A DNA stretch of 64,000 bases from Astragalus membranaceus (taxonomy: Eukaryota > Streptophyta > Magnoliopsida > Fabales > Fabaceae): the NCBI GenBank assembly GCA_039519185.1, contig CM076854.1, positions 174,065,144 through 174,129,143 of the forward strand. The letters run 5' to 3'. Both the position numbers and the translations under genes were made by a program. The notes below the pieces were generated by a model. It did not search any database. It saw only the letters and a list, made by a program, of their open reading frames with translations, and was not told the DNA's origin. The number at the start of each line of letters is the position of its first letter. Within the stretch, counting starts at the first letter, position 1. Positions 23,098-34,500 of the stretch are shown one piece after another.

Positions 23098-25412
23098 TGT
23101 AGCGACCGAAAAATCTGGGTGAGGATTCCTCGAAGGTTCAAAAATGAAGCCGCCACCAACGTTTAGTTTAAGGGCAAACATTGGAAAATCCCTTTTGGAA
23201 TGGATAAGGGTCCTTGAGACCAGATAAGGGTTCGGGAGTCGGTTATGCGTGGGGAAGGTGTTAGCACCCCACGACATCCTTCCTAAGGAAGGTTACCTGC
23301 TAATTAGTTGTAGGAAAGAATATTAATTTTTAAAAATGTTTATTTTACCCTTTTATTGTGAATTGAAAAGAAAGAAGACTTAATAAAAATTTTAGTTTTT
23401 TGTGCTTGACAGGAGTGGGCCCCTGCTCCTACGTATCTCCAGGTGCGATGGAGAAATCAAAGCTACGTAGTTCTTGGTGTAGAAAATGTTTGTGGGTTGG
23501 TGTTTTTTAGTGTAGGGGTTTTAGAACTGTGTGATCTGTGTTGAAAGGACCACTGGGGGTCTAAAGGAGCGCTGGGGCTCTGAAGGAGCGCTGGGGCTCT
23601 GAAGGGCCGCTGAGGGCTGAATGAGCGCTGGGGCTCTGAAGGACCACAGTTCACTTATCCTAAAACGATGACTAACCCGGCCGTACGACCGACTTAATCC
23701 CCTACTTTGAAAATAAGATTTTTTGATTTTGAAATGAAAGAGATGTGTTTGTACTTTTTTTAATTTAGAAATTATTTATTTTAAATAGGGATTTTAGGAC
23801 CTGATCTGTAACGGTTCATTAGTGGCCTAAAAAGCAGACTAACCCGACTGTACAGTCGACTTAATCCCCTATTTATATTTTGAAAATGAAATATTCTTCT
23901 ATTTATTTTTATAGGTTTCTGTAAAAAATGAATTAAGAAAGAAAGGTAATGGAAATTGTTTATTTTAAATAGGGATTTTAGGACATGATCCGTAACGGTT
24001 CATTAGTGACCTAAAAGCAGACTAACTCGACTGTACAGTCGACTTAATCCCCTATTTATATTTTTGAAAAAATAAAATAATTTGTGTATTTAAAAAATTA
24101 ATGACGACACTAACAATTAATAAAGAGTAAAGTTAATAAATAAATAACTATACATATAAATAAATAAATGAATAAATAATAAATAATTATTTACATAGAT
24201 AAATAAACAATATAAATAATAAATAAGTATGTACATAAATAAATAGTATACATAATAAATAAATATGTACAAAAATAAATAAATAAAATAAATAAATAAA
24301 TGCAAAACTAACCTCAAGCTGATCAATGCGATCAACGCCGAAACAGACCAAGCAATCTGACCATATCAACCGCGAACCGGACTCCTATCTGGTCCGTTTT
24401 CACCCGAAAATCGCCAAGTAAAGGACCTCAACGGTCATCCCAAAAATAACTAAAGACGGGCTTTTAATCTAATTGACTGCAAAAGCTAGCCCAAAAGAAT
24501 TAAAGACATGCTTTTAATCTAATGGACTGCAAATGCTAGCCCAAAAGATCACTTACCCCATCAATCACCCATGTCCATAGCCTTTGCATCTCCATCTCTT
24601 TTATAGCCAAAGGCTAGGTAGTTCTTGTTTCTCCCAAGCAATGTGGGACTAAAACAACATAGAAAAAGCAATTTTCGTTTTTCTCAAACCAGCCTCCGTA
24701 ACAGTGTGATTCCGGATTCGTTAACCGTAGGATCATCGTTGTTTTTTGACACCAGGTTCATGAGACATCCATCTTCACTTCTACCATTCGGATCGTCGAA
24801 ACGAGGTCTGAGGAGAGAGAAATTGCCTTCGCAAAAGTAGAAAAAACAACTCCCGTTTTTCTCAAACCAACCACCGTACAAGTGCGATTCTGGATTCGTT
24901 AACCGTTAGATCGTTTTCGTTTTTTGCCAGAAGGTTTTTGAGACATTCATCTTCACTTTCACCGTTCGGATCGTCGAAATGATGTCCGAAGAGAAAGAAA
25001 TCACCTTTTCAAAGTAGCTGCAGTTTTGGGTACTTGGTTTATTTTTGTAACTTTGGCATTCTTGGGCCAAGTCATGTACATAGACATTCTCCTTTTTTGT
25101 AATAATAATTTTTTATTGCATCTCCCTTTTTTTATTTTCTTTTGTAATTTGTATTATTTCTTATCTATTTTATTTTTTATTTTCGTTTTTTAATTAAAGA
25201 TATTGTAACAAGAAAAATAAATTAAATCTACTATGTAATTTTTTGTGTTAGCATATTTTTTAATTTTTGTTTAACCACTAAAAAAAGTAATAACAATGCA
25301 AAATTAGTAAATTAGCGCAAAATGACCTATTCGAGGGATTAGGAATCAAATATACGCGAAAAACTTTTTTTTGGATTTTTTAAAATTAGCCGAACAAAAT
25401 TAGGGTATGACA
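23098..25412 (-). repeat. LARD-1 5' LTR
   Basis: On the minus strand it runs from TGTCATACCC (25412) to ...GCTACA (23098), 2315 bp. It holds 'GTCCCACATTGCTTGGGAG' and, just downstream, 'GGCTATAAAAGAG' (about 24593-24607), a strong TATA-like promoter candidate. Its 3' part (23098-24060) is shared with the LARD-2 LTR, while the 5' part (from about 24100) differs, so the two families share only part of their LTRs. The right flank is 'cagtt'; the matching left flank is lost. Confidence 0.8.
24599..24605 (-). promoter_or_regulatory. Putative TATA box of the LARD-1 LTR
   Basis: TATAAAA on the minus strand, within 'GGCTATAAAAGAG' and preceded by 'TCCCACATTGCTTGGGAG'. Placement in mid-LTR fits a retroelement promoter. 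Confidence 0.5.
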
Positions 25413-26203
25413 CAGTTTGGTCCCCTATATTTTTTAATCGAAGAATAGATCTGGAAGAACAGAAACTGAAGAAGCCCATCTTCATTAAACGAAGAACAGA
25501 ACCACCACCATCAACAATCAGAAACCCAGATTTGCGATCAGATCTCTTGCAGATCTCGTTTTATATCATTTTTCATTTTGAATCGTTTTTGTTTTGCATC
25601 GTTTTCGTTTTGAATCGTTTTGTATAATTTTCGTTTTAAGTTTTAAACTTCAGATTTGAATCGTTTAAAGTTTTAAGATCTGAATCTTTTTCTTCAAAAC
25701 GAATCTGAGATTCAAAAAACCCATCGTTCTTCAGAACGAATCTGAGTTTGGTTCCCGGGTTTTCAAAAAACCCATCGTACTAGTGAACCCATCAAAACGA
25801 TTCTGAGGTCAAAACCCATAAACGATTGAACAGCAAAACGGAATCTGGGTTTTTTGATGATGTTGGAATCTGTTCAATCGTTCAATTTGTTGATGATGTT
25901 GGAATTCTTGATTTTGATTTTACGGTTTATGTTTTTTGTTTTATGTTTTATTTAAATTAATAAACGAATTTGCTGATGTGGAAATGAGTGTCCCTATGCC
26001 TGCCACGTCATTTAATGAATTGACGACGCCACGTCAGCAGTTAACTACCAACGTGGCGTCCGTTAGCCAAAACTGACGGCAGGGACCAAAATGAAACAAA
26101 AATGAAACATGAGGGACCAAAACTCACCAAAAAAATATAAATGACCAAAGTGAAATCTAGAGCAAACATAAAGAACCAAAAGTGCTATTTAGCCTTTATT
26201 ATA
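25413..26203. repeat. Second copy of the dispersed repeat seen at 1-1297
   Basis: The right arm (about 26000-26203) matches 1107-1297, including 'acgtggcgt', 'gaccaaaatgaaac' and the end 'aaaagtgctatttagcc'. The left arm is truncated where LARD-1 begins at 25412, suggesting that LARD-1 inserted into this repeat. The interior (25440-25960) is full of AACGA/TCGTTTT words and has no long ORF. Confidence 0.55.
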
Positions 26204-27013
26204 CTATAAGGTAGAATATTTGACAATGGTGAGAAATTAGAATATTTAATCGTAATTGTTAGATTAACATTTGTGATTTAGATTACATCTATAATTATAA
26301 ATTGCATGTGACTTTCATACCCATCAAAACTTAATAGGTATGGTAGAATTCTACTTAATTATTTCAGGCAATACAACTTTAATTATTAAAAGGAAGATTC
26401 CATTGAGTTTTGGTGGGTATGATACCATGTAGGCAAAATTAGTACAATATTTAAATTTATTTTAAAAGACTTAAATTAAAAAAGTGATGTGTCTTTGATG
26501 GATGTTTGTTTTATGGATGTAAAAGTTATTCCAAGAAATGTGGAGGTTATTGATTCTCACGTTTGTTACAAAGTTTAGAAAATTATTCCCAGGTGTAAAT
26601 CATTCCTAAGAATAAATGGTGGGTTAGGAAGATTCCCTGAAAATAAAATATGTGTAACTACCCAAAATCCAACTCTTATAGATAATTTATGGGAATGCTA
26701 TTTGTATTTGCCAAACGCTTTTTCGGTAAAGTATCTAGAAAAAAATGCCAATGATGTTGGTAATAATTTATTTTTACAACCATGAAACAAATGCACTTTG
26801 AGTCAGTGGGGTTCCTGAGGGCGTGCGGGAGGTGCGACCGCACAAGGCTTCAAAATTTATGGGGCAATTTTTTTTTGAAGTGGTATATATACATATATAT
26901 TAAAGTTTGAAAATTACATAATTAACATACCATTTTTTGTTGGTAATATAACATACCATTTTTTTAACAAGGCTTAGATAGATAAAAAAGCCTATCAAGC
27001 TTAATAGATGGAT

Positions 27014-27067
<54 letters not shown>

Positions 27068-27435
27068 AAAAATTATGAAGATAAACCACAACTTAATTTT
27101 TACTCAGAACTTAAAAATATAAACTCAAAGTCTCAACCAAATTTTTACTCACAACATATATAAAAATATAAACTCTATTGAGAAAGATAAACCAAAAGGC
27201 AGAAGCGTGCAGAAAATTTCACTCACCTTAAAATAGCATTGTACACACTACACATCATGCGATTATAATAGTCTTAACTTGACACTTTGTCATATTGGAC
27301 ACTTTGTCATATTGCAAATTCTTGTTCTAAAGATAAAGATTTTTTGGGAGTGCTACAATATATTTACACGATATTCTCTCATTTCAAAAGGGTTAGAAAA
27401 TTTTAGATAACGTGAAATGTTTAACTATCAAAAAT
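26204..27435. other. AT-rich stretch without a recognisable gene
   Basis: No coding signal on either strand. It contains an (AT)n microsatellite at 27014-27061 and a GC-richer island near 26810-26850. The 60-codon ORF over the AT run is an artefact. Confidence 0.6.
27014..27061. repeat. (AT)n microsatellite
   Basis: About 24 uninterrupted AT dinucleotides. Confidence 0.95.
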
Positions 27436-27734
27436 AGGGCACCAAATTTTTTTCGGGCAAATATAAAGAAGGGAGTCTCATTAAAACCTCCGATGTAAAG
27501 AACATCGAAAAGTAAAAAGAGAGTTTCCCCTTAATTTTATTAAAAATGATAAAAAAAAAAAAGACAGAAAAAATACCAATGCGAGACTAGACCAATACCA
27601 TTGGCTAGAAATGAAAATAAAGCTAGAGCAATAATAGGGAGCCCCTAATTTGTTAGGGTGAAACACCCCCTAAAACGATCCAACCTAGAGACAATTAAAA
27701 GACAATTTAAAGGACTAAATCACAATAGCCTGAT

Positions 27735-28859
27735 CAAAAAGAGACAGAGAAAGAATTTGTCCCTGAACGAGTATTATAGCCAACAACCAATTTCTTTTTT
27801 TTTTTCCCGTAGTTTCTTCTTTTGGGTCTTGGATCATCTAACCCATCACCCCAAAGGTTTCTTAATATTCTAATGTCATATGCTACTAATGGATTAGAAG
27901 TAGCAGTGGACTCTGAGGCATTTAGCGAATCTAACCAGCTGGGAGGTTGAGTGGAGGATGAGCCAATAGAATCAGCAACATCATCTAACACGTCACCCCC
28001 AAACCTTTCCTAATATTCTCAAGTCAGATGTCACCACTAGGTTAGAAATAGCATCGGACCCCGAGTCATTTACAGAATCTAGCCTGGTAGTGAGATGCGT
28101 TGAGCGGGGGATGAATCGACATCTTGTGAATGCTGGTACATTGAGTTATTTGGTGAGGGAGGTGTCATAAAATGTTCCAAATTATGAGTCTTCACGGGGA
28201 AGCACCGACCAGAATGAAATTCTTCAATAGAGGTTTCACATGGAACATATGTAGATCTAAAGAATCCCTTTGCATAGCATTGCTTGCAGCAACAATATTC
28301 TTTATCAATCCAAGAATAGGATTAGAGTTTTCTTCCACCTCCTGTGGGGATAGGACAATATTATTAATACCCTTGAAACGATTAGAATCATTATCCTCCT
28401 CCACTAAAATAACTGAACCAATACCACTCAAAGCCTAGGGTTGTGGCGCTTTGGAAGGGCGAACATCGATTATAGTCTCGTGGTCAACATGTTGCTCAAT
28501 GAAAATTGCCTTCCCTTTATCCTTCTTAGGAATGTACTGTACTGTAGGTTGAGTAGATACCAAGGTCATATTTCGTTGCACCTCCTTATTACCTTTAGCC
28601 TTCTCAGCAAACACTCCTACCTTGCTACCAAACTTATTAGATCCATTGGTATGCTTACAGTTTTGGAGTCAGTGACCAATGCATTGACAAGCTTTACAAA
28701 ACAAAACAACTCGTTCATACTCCACGTTGATTAAAAAAAACATATCCTTCTCTTTCCACTAACAATTGATTATATAGATTTCCTATTAAATCAATACCAA
28801 TCAAGACTCTGTCAAAGTGACCAAAAGTTCTTTTCGAAGTGGCTGCACCCAAAGCAATA
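27735..28859 (-). pseudogene. DUF4283/zinc-knuckle ORF, C-terminal half (broken)
   Basis: Continues from 50952-51560 on the minus strand across LARD-2. The first codons finish the DUF4283 region ('ATSKRTFGHFDRVLIGIDL'). A zinc knuckle C-x2-C-x4-H-x4-C (near 28660-28685, 'CKACQCIGH') follows, with a TGA stop just after the histidine. A frameshift also precedes the knuckle. The tail is low-complexity and contains a ~149-bp tandem duplication. It ends in a basic 'NYGKKKKK...YNTRS' stretch like the C-termini I recall for this family. Family role: RNA-binding ORF1 protein of plant LINEs. Clearly non-functional. Confidence 0.75.
27839..28137. repeat. ~149-bp tandem duplication within the ORF1 tail
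   Basis: 27839-27987 and about 27988-28137 align throughout ('cctaatattct', 'ggttagaa(a/g)tagca', 'catttag/cagaatct', 'gttgag'). The copies have diverged by roughly a quarter, so the duplication predates the LARD-2 insertion. Confidence 0.7.
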
Positions 28860-28864
28860 TGGGC

Positions 28865-31554
28865 TGTTATACCCTAATTTTGTCCGGCTAATTCAAAATT
28901 TATTAGAAACAAAAAATCAAAAAATATTGTTTATTGTATTTTTGAGATTTTTATCGTTTACGCGTGTCATCGACGGTTTTGCAATACTTTTACTATTAGT
29001 AGATTTTATAGATTTTATTTTTTTATTACAAGTAAAATATCATATAACAAAAATATTGTTATTAAATACAAATTTCTATATTATTGTTACAGAATTTAAA
29101 AAATAATAAAAACGAAAATTAAATAAAAATGCAAATATTACAAAATAAATAAATAAAAGCTAATGTTTTGCTGTGTATGTATTTCCAGCATTAGAGTCAT
29201 CTCCTTTTTTTTTGTTGTTCTTTACTTTTTCCCATTTTTGCCTAAAGTTAGCACCAATTTTTCAAGCAAGCAGCACCACAACGCCACTGTTTCACGCCAC
29301 TATCTCTGCACACAGCAACCCTCACACTCCACGCCATCTCTCACTGCAAACAGGAACACTCAATACACATTGGTTTTTCTGCTTCCTTAGTTTCTTTGCT
29401 GCCCTCACACATCCTTACACAACAACATATCATAAGCAACAATTCTCCCTCTATAAAGGAGGCGAGATCAACACTGAAAGGGGGGAGAAAACAAATTAGA
29501 AGAAAAATTAGGAAAAAGAGAAAAGAGTACAATGTAGAAAATAAAAAGACCAAAGTAGAGTTGAGAAACGAGAGGAACCAGTAAAAAAGAGAGAAAGAAA
29601 TATGAAAAATGGGAGAGAGAGAGAGAGAGAGGACCGCCACTGTCTCCGGCCACCACCGCCGCCGTGAGCTCCGGCCACCACCAAACACCACCGCACCTCT
29701 GTCATCGTTGGCCACCATCACCCCTCACGACCATCCACCCCAAAACGGCTACCATCCACGGCCAACCACCCAGCAACCACCCAAAACCGTCACTGTCTCA
29801 CCACCCTCCACAACCACCAAACTCCCCTTCTCACGCACCCTCACCACCAAAAACGGCCCACCACTGCCGTCCACCATACACCACCGCCGGCGCCTTACCC
29901 TTTCCTCCATTTTTGATCTCACCCTCCCTCTCCCTAGACCTGCGCTTTCCTTTCTCTCTTCACCTCTCTTTACGTTTTCCACATCCTTCTCTCTTTCTCT
30001 CTCCAAAATGTTTTTCTTCCCTTCTGAAACTTTGTTGCGGCTGAGAGAGTTTTTAGGGTTTCCAATCCCTCATTTAAAGCTTAACCTTTTATAGTTAGTT
30101 TCTTCTTTTTTTTTATAAAATAAAATAGTGAAATACTAAAAATAAATCTTTTCAACTTCCCTTGTTCCATCGTGAAACCTCCTGATGTTCCCTTTTATTT
30201 ATTTATTTATTTTTATTTAATTGTTTATTTTGCTTAAAGTGAAAATCCGATGTTATGATTCTGCACCCCTCTCTTTAGAGTTTTGGGTCTATTTTAAAAT
30301 ATTTTGGGCTGAGCTGATTGTAAGTATATTCTCGTCTTTGGTTATTAGAATTAGTTGGAAGCTACTTACACCCCCATTTTCGTATTCTCGTGACCCCGTT
30401 TGTTTACACCATGATTATGGGCTTTTGGGTTTTTGGCTGTGTCTACTTTAGGCTTTTCTATATGCACTTTTGTTACTTCTTCGAAGCAACCTCCTTTTTT
30501 TTCAACAAAAAAAATAGTTTCTCATTAAAAATACAAAAATATGGGATCGGCTGAGATGTGACATCTTGTCGGTCCCGGTTTAAGACGCTTAAGTTGTACA
30601 ACTTGGTGATCTCAAACCCCTGTCAAAAAAATAATAAAATTAATTAAACCAACAAACATTTTCTATCCCAGAACTACGTAGCCTTTGATTCTCTACCAAG
30701 AGATACGTAGGAGCACGCCCCTGTCAAGCGCAAAAAAAATAAAATAAACAATTTCCATTACCTTTCTTTCTTAATTCTTTTTTTTACAAAAAACCACAAA
30801 ATATAAATAGGGGACTAAGTCGACTGTACAGTCGGGTTAGCCTGCTTTTTAGGTCACTAATGAACCGTTACGGATCATGTCCTAAAATCCCTATTTAAAA
30901 TAAACAATTTCTAAAAATTAAAAAATATACAAACACTTCTCTTTCATTTCAAAAATCAAAAATCTTATTTTCAAAGTAGGGGATTAAGTCGATCGTACGA
31001 CCGGGTTAGTCATCGTTTTAGGATAAGTGAACTGTGGTCCTTCAGAGCCCCAGCGCTCCTTCAGCCCTCAGCGGCCCTTCAGAGCCCCAGCGCTCCTTCA
31101 GACCCCCAGTGCTCCTTCATCACAGATCACACAGTCCTAAAACCCCTATATTAAAAAACACCAACCAACAAACATTTTCTATCCAAGAACTACGTAGCTT
31201 TGATTTCTCCATCGCACCTGGAGATACGTAGGAGCAGGGGCCCACTTCTGTCAAGCACAAAAAACTAAAATTTTTATTAAGTCTTTTTCTTTCAATAAAA
31301 GGGTAAAAATTAACATTTTCAAAATTAACATTTTTTTCCTACAACTAATTAGCAGGTAACCTTGCTTAGGAAGGATGTCGTGGGGTGCTAACACCTTCCC
31401 CACGCATAACCGACTCCCGAACCCTTATCTGGTCTCAAGGACCCTTATCCATTCCAAAAGGGATTTTCCAATGTTCGCCCTTAAAGTAAACTTTGGTGGC
31501 GGTTTCATTTTTGAACCTTCGAGGAATCCTCACCCGGATTTTTCGGTCGCTACA
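28865..31554 (+). repeat. LARD-2 LTR1
   Basis: TGTTATACCC...GCTACA. It contains a TATA-like box (29452-29458), a (GA)n run before 29630, a C-rich block (29640-29900) giving proline-rich spurious ORFs, the palindrome CGACTGTACAGTCG (30821-30834), and a CTTCAG-type minisatellite (31035-31115). Its right third matches the LARD-1 LTR. Confidence 0.93.
29452..29458 (+). promoter_or_regulatory. Putative TATA box of the LARD-2 LTR
   Basis: TATAAAG in 'CCCTCTATAAAGGAGG', with equivalents at 39155 and 48852. A purine-rich leader follows. Mid-LTR placement fits a retroelement promoter. Confidence 0.5.
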
Positions 31555-31556
31555 GC

Positions 31557-31575
31557 TGGCGACTTCACTGGGGAC
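31557..31575 (+). other. LARD-2 primer-binding site, first unit
   Basis: TGGCGACTTCACTGGGGAC, two bases after LTR1. It differs by one base from the LARD-1 site (CTCC to CTTC). The second unit has the identical site at 41253-41271. Confidence 0.7.
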
Positions 31576-34500
31576 ATTTTTTTAGAGAGTCAAACCTAGT
31601 TTAGTTAGTTGTAAGAGTAGTTATTAATTTAATGTTTATTTTTACCCTATCCTTTTGTCTTTTATTCTTGCATATTATATTATTTTCATATGATATGAAA
31701 ACCTTAGGATAGAAGACCATTATGTTTGTATATGTGATTATTCTTTTATTTTATTGCCAATTATATTCTTTTATGTATATAAACCCTAGGGTAGAAGACT
31801 ATTATTGTTGTATGTGTGTTTGTTTGTTTTGCAGCTTGGGGGGTATTCCTGATATTTTGCTCCTTCACACACTCCACTTTTGCACACACGTGAGAATAGT
31901 CCTATACCCGGACTGGAGCATAAACTAAGTTAGAACGAGACTGCGTAGTAATGGCCCTCTGGATGTACGTCCAGCTCGGTGGTTACGAAAGTCTCACCTA
32001 GAGTTTGGTCCCTTCGAGGGTGTTATCACTTCTAATAGCTTGCCTATTGTTGTGGTAGCATTCTCGAACGGGGTCGTTGGCTCTAGGAACCTTATTAGGA
32101 CCTTGTAGAGCTACCCTTTGAAAGGTTCACTCAGTAGAAAGAATCTTAGATCTATTCTCAAAGGAACCCTTTTTAGGACACAAATGAGCTTCATCCCGTC
32201 GCATTCAAATAAGCATAGATACATTTCCTTCCCATTTTTTTGAAAAAAAAAACCAAAAATCATATTTCATTTGTTCTATCTATTTTCTTTTTTTGAAACT
32301 TGTCTCATGCATTCTTATTTTATTTTGCATATAATAAAAACAAGTCTCTAAATATATCATTTTCCATGCATTTCAATGACCGCTGGGGAATTACAAGACT
32401 TTTTTTTAAAAATGGTGGATGAAAGTAAAAAAAAATCAATAATTTGAAAGTCAGACCACCAGAATCATACTTTAATAAAATGTTTTGGATTCTCCGACGA
32501 GATGAATAAAACCATACATTCACATCTCACGCACATTCATTCATTCAATCAAAGGCAAGCTGGTTCACCAATACTCATGCATCTGTCTTCCCGTTCCGAA
32601 AACAACAAAAATATTCAAAAATCATGTCAAGCATCATAAAAAAAAATCACTGCGAGTGTCATGCATTTTATTTCCTCGCACGAAAAGAGTAATTTTTAGT
32701 CATATAACATGAGCATCTCAATATGCACTGACATTCATACATAATCATTCAAAATCATTATCACATAGCGTAGGAATCACATCATTTGTAAAGTCATAAA
32801 TTACATTTCAAAAAATATAACATTCATGCATCATTTTCCCTCATGTTGCCATCCTAGTTTAAATACATCCACTCCATGTTCGTGTATCATTTTCCCAAAT
32901 AAAATAAAAAACCACTTCATTATAATTGTATAATTCGTTGGAAAATAAAAATAATTGCATACATGTTACACTACCTCTTGGAAAATAAAAATAATTGCAT
33001 TAGGATCAAACATTTATTTCTTCATGCATACATGAATTGGAATTTTCCATACATATCCGTTATCATGGGCATTATATTTTGCTAGAAAATAAAAAAAATC
33101 ACCATAGAACGAATCATTTGTTTTCGTATACATCTCGTTCTCACGGTACTAACATGCATATCATCATCAACCCAAAAAACAAAGACACTACATATTTGCC
33201 CAACCTGCATCATCTTGCATACTCATATAGAAAAAATATACTATATTCATCACTCCCCTTCGTGCAAAAAAATATAAAAATAAAAACAAAAGTTCTTCAT
33301 TCTTAACCACCTCGAATGCATTAGTCATCTTGCATGCATCATTTCCAAATAAAAGAAAATAAAAAAATAATGCCACTTTCTTGCATTATTCATCATCATA
33401 TTGCAATGCCTCTGAAAAATCATTTCTGGGGTAGTCAATATGTTCAAGTGATCGTTCACATTCCATGCATCTGCATCATGCAACATCATTTGTTCATTCT
33501 TGCATTACATTTTTTTTCTAAAAAAAAAAGAATAGAAAAAAACCCCGAGCACAATTAAAAAATTGTGATAAACATTGGAATATCTCATTTAGCATGCACT
33601 TCCATTCACAAAAAACCATCATCAAATAATGTAGACATTTCATCATTTGCAACATCATGAGATGCATGTAAAAACATAGCATTCATACATCATCTCACTC
33701 ATCCTAATAAATAAATAAATAAAAACCGCTGTTTCATCGATCATTCATGCGTCATTTCATTCCTTATTTCAGCATGCATCATATCACAAAAATTATGAGG
33801 CCCTGCATCAGCCACATGCTGTATTGCCCCAAAAAAAAATCATTTAGAATAATTGGTCTTTCCAAGTGATCATTCATGCGCGCATTTTATGCATTTGCAT
33901 CTGCATTTTCATCATGCATATCTATCACCATGTGTTTATTCATGCATTAGGACACAAGGGGCATGTAATTTATTTATCCTCGTTGCATGAGTATAGTTAA
34001 TCTTTTAACTAGAAAAAATCATCATCCATTCATAATAGGAGTAAAATCGTTGGTCTTTTCAAGTGATCAGTTCCTCCATGCACTTCATACATTTGCATTT
34101 TCATCGTACATATTCATCATCGTGTTCCAAAACAAAACAAAAAACAAAATATATCATCACTCTTTTTCATGCATCATTGAGCATCCAATAAAAATGAGAA
34201 TTTGTGACTTTGCATCCTTCACAGGTTGCATTGCCTTCAAAGATCGTTTAGAATCATTGGTTTATTTCCAAATGATCGTGCATTCACGTGTTTCATGCAT
34301 TTGCATTTTCATCACGCATATACATGATCATGTGTTCATCCATACAAAAAAAAAACATGAGCATTGCTGCTTCAAAAAAATGGATGAGAGATGAGACGAA
34401 TTGATTATTTTTCTTTGGAAAAGTTTTAGCTGTACAAAACACGGTCAAACTCAGTTGCAAACTCAAGGTGTTTTCGAGACACTCAATTTTCAAAGATTTT

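Larger units (their letters stand above)
9319..25412 (-). mobile_element. LARD-1: non-coding Tat/Ogre-like LTR retrotransposon with a nested Copia
   Basis: Minus-strand order: 5' LTR (25412 to 23098), PBS, internal region (23097 to 17874, then 11534 to 11078), PPT, and a truncated 3' LTR (11058 to 9319). The SIRE-type Copia at 11540-17873 interrupts the internal region. The internal sequence (about 5.7 kb) matches that of LARD-2 in opposite orientation and has no gag-pol reading frame. The element would therefore depend on proteins from elsewhere (a large retrotransposon derivative). Assignment to Tat/Ogre rests on the LTR terminus and PBS and is by recall. Confidence 0.8.

Noticed and set aside
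23056..23277. 73-residue ORF also found at 31375 and 41071
   Set aside because: It spans the LTR end and PBS of both LARD elements; the shared sequence is LTR/PBS, not a conserved gene.
29609..30094. 161-172 residue proline-rich ORF, present three times (also 39271-39789 and 48968-49486)
   Set aside because: It lies in the LTR, overlaps other ORFs of similar length in two more frames, and is explained by a C-rich leader. The threefold presence is due to LTR copies, not protein conservation.
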